From Fulvia fulva (taxonomy: Eukaryota; Ascomycota; Dothideomycetes; Mycosphaerellales; Mycosphaerellaceae), in contig NC_063019.1 of assembly GCF_020509005.1 (NCBI RefSeq), positions 992,001 to 1,056,000 on the forward strand: a DNA stretch of 64,000 nucleotides. The letters run 5' to 3'. Every line of letters begins with the position of its first letter. The first letter of the stretch is position 1. The notes beneath the pieces are model-generated. The model saw only the letters and a list, made by a program, of their open reading frames with translations. It was not told the DNA's origin and searched no databases. Below are positions 45,401-55,317 of the stretch, in pieces. The position numbers were made by a program, and so were the translations under genes.

Positions 45401-46250
45401 AGATAGGAATGAACTATAAGAAGATAGCACCTACACACTTAGCTATAGACAGCTATAAGGCCCTCAAACCTTTAAGCCACATAGATAAGAGGTGTGACAA
45501 GGTAGAGTACTAGAGTATTAATAGTACTTAGATATAGCTAGTAACAATTATAAGGCTAGACATTGCTTTTGCCCTAGGAAGGATGAGCTTATTTATAAGT
45601 GACCTATCTACCTACTATATAACGGCTTTGAAGAAGATCACTAGGTACCTAAGATTATACCCTGATCTAGGACTTCAGTTCTTAAAGTCTAGAAAAGGAC
45701 ACCTTATTAGATACTATGATTCTGATTATGTAATAGACGAAGCAGACAGAGTCTCAATCCTTAGGTATGTCTTCTTCCTCTGTAGGGCACCAGTTTCTTG
45801 GATGAGTAAGAAGCAAAAGTCTGTAGCAACATCTATAATAGAGGCTAAACATATAGCTATAAATGTATATATAAAGCAGTCCTAATTCCTAGCTTTACTA
45901 CTAAGAGAAATAGATTGTCTAGAGTTAGTAGGAGACTGTTCCTATCAACTAAGAATCACTAGAAACTAGGAGACTATATCAAATTTGAGACTAGTCTAAT
46001 TAAGAGGTGACAATTAAGCTGCCCTTACCCTAGTGAAAGATACACATGTTTATAACAAGTCGAAGCACATTGACATTGCCTATAACGCTATTAGGAAACT
46101 TTAGTAGAGGAGGCTTATTGCTATTAAGTACACCCTAACCTCTGAGATAGTTATAGACGGGTTTATAAAACCAAAGACTAGTCTACACTTCTAGAGGTTT
46201 ATAAGCTAGCTAAACCTGTTATAAAAAGGTCCAAGTACTATTAATAGGAA
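45400..46250 (+). pseudogene. copia C1 RNase H remnant, 100 codons open
   Basis: Open from 45583 to 45885: L-K-K-I-T-R-Y-L-R, D-S-D-Y-V-I-D (catalytic Asp block), Y-V-F-F-L, A-P-V-S-W-M-S-K-K-Q-K-S-V-A-T-S-I-I-E-A-K-H (catalytic Glu block). TAA at 45883-45885 ends the open part, but homology goes on: D-N-Q/x-A-A near 46010, H-I-D-I near 46070, and the terminal block with K-P near 46170. An almost identical copy lies on the minus strand at 51253-51555 with one residue different (His to Tyr). Confidence 0.9.
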
Positions 46251-46280
46251 GTGAGCAGACTGTAACCTCCTATACGAGAT

Positions 46281-46289
46281 GAGTAGGAG
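46281..46289 (+). promoter_or_regulatory. C1 polypurine tract
   Basis: GAGTAGGAG directly before the 3' LTR. Confidence 0.7.
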
Positions 46290-46524
46290 TGTTAAGATAT
46301 AGCATCTCAAAGGGAGTCAACAATTAGGAAGTGATCTAGTAGCCTAAGGCATCTACGATAACTTAGCTTATAGGGAGATACCTTCTCTCCCCTATAGCTT
46401 AGATAGACATCCAATATAATCAATATATTAGTTCCTAATATATTCCTATATGCTCGTGCTATTAGTCAGTTAAAGTTTAATCTCTTACTCTACTCCGCTA
46501 CTATCTACCCGTACCTATTTAATA
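46290..46524 (+). repeat. C1 3' LTR
   Basis: 235 bp, TGTTAAGATATAGC to CTATTTAATA. Confidence 0.93.
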
Positions 46525-47000
46525 ATGATCCTAAAAGAGTATAAGAGAAATTCTAGTATCTAGTACGATACGACGGATCCCTATAACTCTCTATAAAACG
46601 GAGTAGTAGAAAGGTTAATCTAAGTATCGGAGAATACGATCCGCGTAATACTCGAAGAATCGGGAATACCGGTAGAATTCTAGCCTAAAGCGCTAGAGGT
46701 ATAGGCGGTTATACGTAACCTACTACTAAACGGACCGTTACTTAACGGTATCTAACTTTCGCCGGAAGAAGTACTTACTAGTAAAGTACCGACGGTAGAT
46801 CACCTAAGAGTATAGGGTTGTAGGGTAGTAGTTTACGTAGAACCAAAATTATATCTAAAAGGGCTACGATAGGATAAGTTAATAAACCGGGCTAAGGAAG
46901 CTATTTTCGTTAGATACGGTTAATCGACTAAGCAATAGTTGTTCTAGGAGCTAGATATATAAGCTATTAGGTAGTATAGCCAAGTAGATTAGTTCGAAAA
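46525..47000 (+). pseudogene. copia B2 integrase C-terminal part
   Basis: Starts at the C1 flank ATGAT and continues the integrase cut at 38164 in the inverted segment. It includes Y-N-S-L near 46580 (Q-N-G/E region), S-G-I-P-V-E-F near 46660, and Y-L-K-G-L/W-D-K-L-I-N-R near 46853. TAG at many sites. B1 has the same sequence reversed at 1300-1720. Confidence 0.82.
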
Positions 47001-47780
47001 CGAGAAGGGAGAGATCTAGACTTAGGTATCTCCTTTACGAACTAACCTAGTAGGGCACCCGAACGAAGGCTAGTCGGTCGACTACCGGCGGTCTCGCGAC
47101 TACTACTAGTTTAGCGACTAGCGGATACCCCGATAGTAATCTTACGATCCTTAGGTAGGATAATACCTAGGCCCGACGAGAGTAATATACGCGAGATAGG
47201 GTATAAAATACTCTAACTTTCTACTACTAAAGTAGCCGAGTCCTCTATAGAAGAACCGACCTAGCTAATCCCCGCTCCCTACGTAGAGACCGAACGCGCT
47301 ACGGCTAAGGACAAAGGACTAACTGTCTTAAGGCCGCTCTATATCTAACTTCCCGGTAGACTAGATAATATCGCGGACTATAAGAAGACTAAGGAAACCC
47401 CGGAGCTACCGGAACTAATCGTCCGGAGGAAAAGGACTAGGGATCCTAACGATAACTACGGCTAGGACTAGGACTATAAGGCTAAGTACTATAAAGCTAT
47501 AATAGCTTTGTTCTACTAACTACTATAGGTAAACAATAGACTTACCGATACCGACGAACGTATATTTATAGCTACGGTAGAGGAACTATTCGACAAAGTC
47601 TAAGAATACGCCTTTACTATATTCGGACCCGGTATCGCCTACTAATAGGAAGTACCTATCCCGAAGATATATAAGGCTACGCTAGGGGATCCTAAATAGG
47701 GCCACTTATAGAAGGACGCTATCGATACCGAGCTACTCTCGTTATTAAGTAACAATACCTAGGAAACGGCTATCGCTCTA
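47000..47780 (+). other. copia B2 integrase-RT linker
   Basis: Ser/Pro/Glu-rich linker region of the copia polyprotein, poorly conserved and full of TAG. No separate gene seen. Confidence 0.65.
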
Positions 47781-48560
47781 AGGGAGGCGAGTATAGTCAC
47801 CTCTAAGTAGGTCTTTAACGTAAAGAGACTTATTAGCGGAGTAATCGAAGAGTTCAAGGCAAGACTTGTCGTAAGAGGGTTTTTATAGAAGTTTAGCGTT
47901 AACTTCAAAAAGATATTCGTACCTATAGTACGCTATAACACCCTAAGGGTCTTTATAGTAGTAGTTTACGAGCGGGATCTCGAGATATACTAGGTCGACG
48001 TTAACAATACGTTTACCTAAAGCTACCTAGCCGAAGACATCTATATAAAACCCCTACTAGGAGTCGAAACCCTACCGAATACGGTCCTTAAGGTACTCCG
48101 GAGTCTCTACGGCCTAAAGTAGGTAGCTAGAGACTAGAATAAGCTCTATATTACTACGTTAGTCAAAATAGGATTCTACTAGTCCGAGGTAGACCTATGT
48201 CTCCTAACTTATACTAAGAGAGACATTATACTACTTATCTATATAGACGACATACCTATTATAGTACTAAGGTTAGCCGACATCTAATAGTTTAAGAAGT
48301 AGTTTGCGTAACACTTTAAGATTAAGGATCTCGGGGAACCGGAGAGACTACTAGGACTAAAGATCACCCGCGATAGGCGTAACGGTACCCTAAAACTCGA
48401 CTAGGGCTATTATATCCGTAAGGCCCTTACTAAAATAGATATAGTAAAAGAAAAGGCAAGCCTAATACTCTCGCTAATAGATAGTTACGATGATCTCCGT
48501 CCTATAGCCCCGAACGACGAGAGATATAGTAAGGATAACTACTAGAGCGATAATAGGACC
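47780..48560 (+). pseudogene. copia B2 reverse transcriptase remnant
   Basis: V-F-N-V-K-R near 47810, F-K-A-R-L-V-V-R-G-F near 47848, V-D-V-N-N-T-F near 47996, L-Y-G-L-K near 48105, and the catalytic Y-I-D-D intact at 48240-48251. G-E-P lies near 48335 and L-G-L-K-I-T-R near 48350. Trp and Gln positions are TAG. Confidence 0.88.
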
Positions 48561-48639
48561 TAGATATAGCTAATAACTATAACGAGACCTGACCTAGCCT
48601 TTATACTCGGGAGAACTAGTACATATATCGCGGATCTAA

Positions 48640-49230
48640 CAAAGCGGTATATAAAAGTACTAAAGGTCTCGAGATACCTAAGGTCGTTCCCCGACCTAGG
48701 GTTAATATTTAGACGTAGTAGCGGTACCCTAACCGGATACTTAGACTTTAACTACGCGATAGATCGAGTAGATAGGGTCTTAATTAAAGGACATGTCTAG
48801 CTAGTATACGGTACGCCTATATCCTAGATAAGTAAGAAGCAAAAGTCTATAGTAACCTCTACTATAGAGGTAGAGTTTATAGCGATAAACGCCGCCGCGA
48901 AACAATCCTAGTTCCTAGCGGCTATCCTCCGAGAGATGAACTACCCGGGGCTAGTAGGAGACTACTCTTTCTAATTAATAGTCCTAGCCGATAAGAGTAC
49001 CGTCGACAAATAGAGACTAGTACGCCTTATAGGGGATAACTAGGCGGCTCTAACCTTAGTTAAGGACGCCTATATCTACGAAAGATCTAAGTATATTAAT
49101 GTTACCTATAACTATATTAGGCACCTCTAGTAGTAGAGGAAGATTAAAGTAGAGTACTACTATACTAAGGAGATAGTAGTAGATAGTTTGACTAAACCGC
49201 TAGCTAGTCCCTAGTTCTAGACCTTTATAC
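48640..49230 (+). pseudogene. copia B2 RNase H remnant
   Basis: S-R-Y-L-R near 48670, Y-L-D-F-N-Y near 48740 (Asp block), Y-G-T-P-I-S with I-S-K-K-Q-K-S near 48810-48850, I-E-V-E-F-I-A-I-N near 48865-48890 (Glu block), and D-N-x-A-A-L near 49035. TAG breaks. Confidence 0.82.
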
Positions 49231-49289
49231 AATAGCTATAGCTAGTATAGTAGGAACAATCGTTCCTTACCTTACGACCTAAGTAGGAG

Positions 49290-49695
49290 TGTTACGAATA
49301 TAGGTTAGTAGGTATGTCGTACGGTACTAAGACTAACTTAGTATATACTAAGTTAGTCGAGATAATAGTACGGCAATACTACTAAGACACTATATAAATA
49401 GTAGGAGCAACTTAGAGGACCTAAAGTTACTTAGCTAGTTAGTACGAGACTGTCGGAGGAACTGCCGTCGTAGGATAAGATATAGGTGAAACCGATAAGG
49501 CGTAGTAAAACAGAACTAGGACTAGAGTAAGATCCCTCTATATAGGTATAAGAGACGTAGTCTCTATACCGATAGTAGAGACACCTTTAGTACTAAATAC
49601 TATTCTACTATATACCTTCGTATACTATATTAGTCCTTCCTCCTTCCCTATTACGTGTCCTAACTTCCGTATATATATACTATACCTATTTAACA
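49290..49695 (+). repeat. B2 3' LTR
   Basis: 406 bp, TGTTACGAATATAGG to CTATTTAACA; preceded by the purine tract AAGTAGGAG (49281-49289). Both termini keep TG and CA. Confidence 0.92.
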
Positions 49696-50021
49696 ATATG
49701 CTTAAAACCTTGCCTCTCTTAAGAGGCCTATATTTATATTTATACCTTTTCTCGTTTTCTCGTAACTCTAACTCGTACGGTGTACTACGTATTACGCTTA
49801 CGGAGTAGACTAGGCGTTTCCCGCGCCGCCGGTGTTATTAGCGTTACTACTATTACTACCGTTACGGCGGTTATTACTTAGGTTATAGCCTAGCGTAAAT
49901 AGGCGGCGGGCGGTATCTTAAAGGGGGTACTAATCGGTATCGTGATAGCGGTAAGCTTCTTATTCGTACTTTAAGTACCGATTCTAATCGATATATTCCT
50001 AGGCGCGATTAGTATCTAAAG
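49696..50021. other. Orphan 326-bp segment between B2 and C2
   Basis: Not matched to any element in the window. It contains a perfect inverted repeat around CCTCTTAAGAGG (49717), a TATATTTATATTTATA run and a GCC/GTT-rich stretch at 49820-49880. On the minus strand that stretch would encode a low-complexity Ala/Thr/Val- or Gly/Asn-rich sequence, like the linker in the G3 Gag. It may be a fragment of another gypsy gag; no firm call. Confidence 0.4.
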
Positions 50022-50256
50022 TGTTAAGATATAGTATCTTAAAGGGAGTCAATAATTAGGAAGTAATCTAGTAGCCTAAGGCATCTACGATAACTTAGCT
50101 TATAGGGAGATTCCTTCTCTCCCCTTTAGCTTAGATAGACATCTAATATAATCAACATATTAGTTCCTAATATATTGCTATATACTCGTGCTATTAGTTA
50201 CTTAAAGATTAATCTCTTACTCCACTCCGCTACTATCTACCCGTACCTATTTAATA
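50022..50256 (+). repeat. C2 5' LTR (plus)
   Basis: 235 bp, TGTTAAGATATAG to CTATTTAATA. Left flank TAAAG (50017-50021). Confidence 0.92.
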
Positions 50257-50271
50257 GGTTATAAGCCCGGG
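50257..50271 (+). promoter_or_regulatory. C2 tRNA primer-binding site
   Basis: GGTTATAAGCCCGGG directly after the LTR. Confidence 0.8.
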
Positions 50272-50614
50272 TTTATATAGGAATAAGAGCAACCTATATT
50301 AGTATAGGTTACTTATATCCCTTACTATCGTAGTAGAAAACATCTAGGAATTAGAAGTCTACCCCGTCTATCCTATTAAGGAGCTTAGTTCGATACTAAG
50401 TAATAGGTAACCTAGACAAGGACTCTATACGGCTTACTTAAAGCTAATACCTTAAAGATACTCTATAGGTAGAACTGTATCGAGATACTATTAAGAAGGA
50501 CCTTAAGTAAGTCATTTGAAGCTCTACTAGGAGAGACAGACCTATGTCCTAGCCCCGAGACCTTATACCGCTCCTTCTTTACTTTACTAAGTAGGCCTTA
50601 GTATCTATACCTAC

Positions 50615-50848
50615 TGTTAAATAGGTACGGGTAGATAGTAGCGGAGTAGAGTAAGAGATCAATCTTCAACTGACTAATAGCACGAGTATATAGCAATATA
50701 TTAGGAACTAATGTGTTGATGTATTAGGTGTCTATCTAAGCTAAAGGGGAGAGAAGGTATCTCCCTATAAGCTAAGTCATCGTAGATGCCTTAGGCTACT
50801 AGATCACTTCCTAATTATTGACTCCCTTTAAGATGCTATATCTTAACA
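50615..50848 (-). repeat. C-family LTR in minus orientation
   Basis: 234 bp, TGTTAAATAGG on the left and CTTAACA on the right. It faces the plus LTR at 50022-50256 at a distance of 358 bp, giving a large inverted repeat. The 22 bp before it (50593-50614) match neither C1 nor another element. Confidence 0.92.
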
Positions 50849-51816
50849 CTCCTACTCATCTCGTATAGGAGGTTATAGTCTGCTTACTTCCTATTAATAG
50901 TACTTGGACCTTTTTATAACAGGTTTAGCTAGCTTATAAACCTCTAGAAGTGTAGACTAGTCTTTGGTTTTATAAACCCGTCTATAACTATCTTAGAGGT
51001 TAGGGTGTACTTAATAGCAATAAGCCTCCTCTACTAAAGTTTCCTAATAGCGTTATAGGCAATGTCAATGTGCTTCGACTTGTTATAAACATGTGTATCT
51101 TTCACTAGGGTAAGGGCAGCTTAATTGTCACCTCTTAATTAGACTAGTCTCAAATTTGATATAGTCTCCTAGTTTCTAGTGATTCTTAGTTGATAGGAAC
51201 AGTCTCCTACTAACTCTAGACAATCTATTTCTCTTAGTAGTAAAGCTAGGAATTAGGACTGCTTTATATATACATTTATAGCTATATATTTAGCCTCTAT
51301 TATAGATGTTGCTACAGACTTTTGCTTCTTACTCATCCAAGAAACTGGTGCCCTACAGAGGAAGAAGACATACCTAAGGATTGAGACTCTGTCTGCTTCG
51401 TCTATTACATAATCAGAATCATAGTATCTAATAAGGTGTCCTTTTCTAGACTTTAAGAACTGAAGTCCTAGATCAGGGTATAATCTTAGGTACCTAGTGA
51501 TCTTCTTCAAAGCCGTTATATAGTAGGTAGATAGGTCACTTATAAATAAGCTCATCCTTCCTAGGGCAAAAGCAATGTCTAGCCTTATAATTGTTACTAG
51601 CTATATCTAAGTACTATTAATACTCTAGTACTCTACCTTGTCACACCTCTTATCTATATAGCTTAAAGGTTTGAGGGCCTTATAGCTGTCTATAGCTAAG
51701 TGTGTAGGTGCTATCTTCTTATAGTTCATTTCTATCTTAGCTAGGCTATCCCTAATAAAGTGTCCTTAGTCAAGTTTTAGGATTCCTCTCTTCCTATCCC
51801 TTATAACTCTTATACT
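50849..51816 (-). pseudogene. copia C2 RNase H and RT end, inverted piece
   Basis: Reverse complement of C1 from 46289 back to about 45316, so it covers the purine tract, RNase H and the end of RT. The open stretch 51253-51555 is the same RNase H block as in C1 (A-P-V-S-W-M-S-K-K-Q-K-S; D-S-D-Y), with Tyr where C1 has His in the E-A-K-x-I-A block. It ends at the AAGGATC join. Confidence 0.88.
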
Positions 51817-54549
51817 AAGGATCATCTAATTAAGGACTGCCCTAGTCTACCTAAGGCAAGAAAGGTCCTTAGATCTTATTCCTAACTACTATCTTCCTAG
51901 AATATAACATATATTAAGAAGAAGAGAACTCTACTACCCACTTCAAGGAGGACACTAAGAGAGAAGTCCTCTATAGAAGAACTTAAGAAAATGGTGAAGA
52001 AACTCAGCTCTAACATACTATTACTCTAGAAGAACTAGGCCCAGTCTTATACCTCTAAAGTAAAGAAGACTAGAAAAGGGTTTTCCGCCTAAGAGTCACG
52101 TGACTTATACAGCTCATCCCTAGAGACAATGTCTAATAATGATGAGTATGATGAAGTAGCTTACTTAACTATAGAAGTCTAAGGCAAGTTCCCCTCGTTA
52201 GAGTAGTTACTTAACTCCTATACTTTATCCTATATAACTGACTAAAGCTACCTCTTTAGGTCTATAACTCTTTTAATAAGGAAGAAATGGATCAAAGTAG
52301 GAGGTGGGTTTTTATTGGCCAACTATATAAGGAATGTAGAGATGAGTAGGAGAGCTAGTAGAAAAGTTGTTTTAGAAGATGTCCTACTTATACCTAAGCT
52401 AGGAGTAAACCTAGTTTTATAGAACTAGTTTAGCAAGTAGTTTAGTGTTTAACCTCTATTATTTTCTCTTGTTTCCCCCTCTAGTAAGACTGTTATCTAG
52501 ACAAAGCTCCTTAGGGGGGTTCTATTTATTAATAAGATTTCTCCTCTCCTATAAGAACGGGCATATTACTTATTATATATACTACTAATAGAGAATGCCT
52601 TTGTGACTACTTAATTAGAGACCGACCTAAAGTAGTAGGAGCTTTAGTATAGAAGATTTGTATACTTTAGGAAGAATTTGCTCTAGAATCTTTATAAGGT
52701 AACAGACTTAAAAGAACCTATTCCTATCCCTAAGGATAGCTTTTACTAGTACAGAGTATGTTTAATAGCAAAGATAAAGAAGTACAAAGGCAAAGTTACA
52801 GAGAGAAGACCTAAAAGACTTGCCCTTATATCTATTAATATACATAGCCTACTACTAATCTTAAGACTAGGATTTAAATACTAGCTTAAGATTGTTAACA
52901 ACTTCTCTAGGAAGAAGTAGACCTTTCCTCTTAGGAAAAGAGAAGATGCTCTAGTTGCTCTCTAGAACTAGAAGATCAAAGTAGAGAGGAAATCATTAGA
53001 ATAGCTAAAAGTAGTAAGGCTTAATAATATAAAAGAACTTATTATATTAGTAAAGCAGTAGGAGAAGGATTTAGAGTTTAGGCTCGAGCCGACTAAGGTA
53101 TATAACTCTCTACAGAATGGACTAGTTAAGAGGTCAATATAAACCTTAGAGGACTCTATAAGGGCAATGCTTAAAGAGGCTAGAATGCCGGTTAAATTTT
53201 GGCCTAAAGCACTAGAGGCCTAAACTTATATAAGGAACAAACTACTAAATAGCCTAGATTACGATAGGTTCAAGGTTTCACTAGATAAGGCTTTTAATAG
53301 TATCAAACCGACTATCAACTATTTGAAAGTTTAGGGATACAAAGCTATTGTCTATATAGACATAAGATCCTAACCTTAATAGGCAAGAAGTGACAAGCTA
53401 ATAAATAGGGGTAAAGAAGTAGTGTTTATTAGGTATATTAAAAACATAGCTAAAGCCTAGCTCTTTTAGGAACTAGACATAAGAGCTGTTAAACAACACA
53501 TATATATAGACTTCCTTAAGGACTAGCCTAGAGGTGATATAGGTCTCAATGTTCTAATATTAAATCTACTAAGTAGTATACTAGCTAGGAAGCCCTTAGG
53601 AAGGCCGAGGAAGAACGTATCCTTAGGACAATCTACCTACTATTTAGGCATCTATTAAAGCACCCCCGAAATAGATTAGCCAATTAAGAGCCCTAAAGTC
53701 GCTTAGCCAAGAAAGCTATTTATATAACTTCCCTAACCTCCGGAGAACGTAGGGGAATTTCAGGAAATCGACTAGCTAATTAAGAGAAGCTCCCTAGATC
53801 CCTAGGAAATAGACGTTACTAGGTCATAAGTAATAGTCTCTAAATCATCCCTTGGAAAGAGAAAGGCTGACTATAATGTTAAGGGCTATAACATAAAACA
53901 GAAAGCCCTAAAATCTATAGTCCCTAAGCCCGAACTAACTACTAAAGTAGGAGAAGTAATAGACCTCTTAGAGAGCCTTACTGCTTTTTACTAAGCTTTC
54001 TTTATAGCTATGTAATCAGTGGACAGTTCAATACTATAGGATAGCGAATTCCTAGAAGAAGTTAAGGAAATAGCCTTTATAGCAACTATAGAAGCTATTA
54101 CATATAAGTAAGAGGTCCTAATTCCAAAACCCTATAAGGATGCTATAAATGACAAGAAATAGGGATATCTTTAGAAGGAAGCAATCCAAAAGGAACTAGA
54201 TGCTCTATAGAGTAATAACACCTAGGAAAATTCTGTTCTACTAAAAGGAGCAAATCTAGTTACATCAAGATAGGTCTTTGATATTAAGAGAAGCATTAGT
54301 GGAGCTATTGAAAAGTTCAAGGCTAGACTAGTTATAAGGGGCTTCTTATAGAAGTTTAGTGTTGACTTTATAGAGACATTTGTACCTATAGTAAGATAGG
54401 ACACCCTTAGGGTATTTATAGCTATTATATATAAGGAGGATCTTTATCTTTACTAAGTAGATATAAACAATATATTTATAGAAAGCACCCTCTATAAAGA
54501 CATCTTTATGTTACTACTACTAGAAGTTAAGCTTCTACTAGATATAGTA
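51817..54549 (+). pseudogene. copia C2 gag-pol remnant, plus piece
   Basis: Matches C1 42319-45052 almost base for base: gag knuckle end (D-H-L-I-K-D-C-P near 51821), protease region, integrase core (A-R-M-P-V-K-F-W-P near 53182-53206) and RT start (V-F-D-I-K-R near 54273; F-K-A-R-L-V-I-R-G-F near 54316). Differences from C1 are nearly all C/T or G/A, for example around 52135-52165 against 42635-42665, so the two copies mutated independently. Cut before the RT catalytic box by A2. Confidence 0.9.
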
Positions 54550-54789
54550 TGTTAAGAACATATAGGCCGTAGGACAAGTATATAGGTGTGGGTGTGTCAT
54601 ATAACTAGATCACGTGACTAGGGTTTGCTAGCCTATAGGCTAGCAAACATCCGGATACCTAGCATCTACTAAAACCTATACTAATACTAGCGATACTATA
54701 TATAGATATACGCTATCCTATTAGGTCCTTCTTCGTCTTTCGTATAATCCGCCGTCTTCTACTACTACGTAACTCGTACCTATTTAATA
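54550..54789 (+). repeat. A2 5' LTR
   Basis: 240 bp, TGTTAAGAACATATAGG to CTATTTAATA; contains CACGTG. Slightly longer than the 234-bp A1 LTRs. Confidence 0.92.
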
Positions 54790-54804
54790 GGTTATAAGCC
54801 CGGG
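54790..54804 (+). promoter_or_regulatory. A2 tRNA primer-binding site
   Basis: GGTTATAAGCCCGGG directly after the LTR. Confidence 0.8.
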
Positions 54805-55317
54805 TTAGTAACTCGGTGTTTTACCCTCGACAAAGTTATATTAGAGTTATTCCTCTTTAGAACAAAAGGAAGGCAGACTAGAGGCCGCACACGCCTTATA
54901 TAGGAAGCTATAGCCGTGCTATAGGTATATATAAGACGTAAAAGAGCCTAGTAAGGTACTATTAGACTCCGAGTTAGGGAGCCTATACTAATACCTTAGA
55001 TAAGTAGGCGAGCTTACTAAGAAGAGTCGCTCTCCGGACATCGCGTTCGTATTGACTAACTGTTTATTCTAAGAGAGCCGTAGTGTCTTAGAAACCCCCT
55101 CTACTAAGAGAGTTACGCTATAGTGTCTTAGTAATAATACGAGATAGTGTCTTAGAAATACTATCCTTACGACCGACTTTCCTCGCTTTCTAGTAGACAG
55201 CTATTCTCTCTACTATTAACCTCGCGTTCGGTTCACCTCCTATCGATCTAATCGCGTACGAACGAATATATCCTTTTCCTTAAGGGTAGCTAACCTATCC
55301 CTTAACTTACAAAAAAA
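54805..55317 (+). other. A2 5' leader
   Basis: About 510 bp, no coding signal; collinear with A1 12172-12605 reversed. Contains repeats of a GTGTCTTAG unit (55082, 55120, 55147). Ends in an eight-A run before the gag ATG. Confidence 0.7.

Larger units (their letters stand above)
40920..46524 (+). mobile_element. Ty1/copia element C1, full length
   Basis: 5,605 bp with 235-bp LTRs, primer-binding site, one gag-pol frame and a purine tract. It is moderately RIP-mutated: many CpA and TpG remain, and breaks are almost all TAG. A 2.7-kb part is nearly identical to C2 (51817-54549). Flanks are GGTTA (40915-40919) and ATGAT (46525-46529), which do not match each other because of the inversion described in the findings. 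Confidence 0.94.
36953..49695 (+). mobile_element. Ty1/copia element B2, rearranged and nested
   Basis: Both LTRs and the primer-binding site are present. The interior is broken by a solo C LTR (37929-38163), an inverted B segment (38164-40919), element C1 (40920-46524) and LINE L4 (38405-39724). Reversing 38164-40919 and removing C and L4 gives a continuous B order of gag, protease, integrase, RT, RNase H. Outer flanks differ (CGCTC 36948-36952; ATATG 49696-49700), so no simple target duplication is visible. Confidence 0.88.
50022..54549. mobile_element. Ty1/copia element C2, rearranged mosaic
   Basis: Three pieces of family C. (1) Plus strand 50022-50592: 5' LTR, primer-binding site and leader. 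(2) Minus strand 50615-51823: LTR, purine tract and 3' end with RNase H. (3) Plus strand 51817-54549: gag knuckle to RT, matching C1 42319-45052. Pieces 2 and 3 meet at a shared AAGGATC. The right end is cut by the A2 LTR. Confidence 0.9.
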
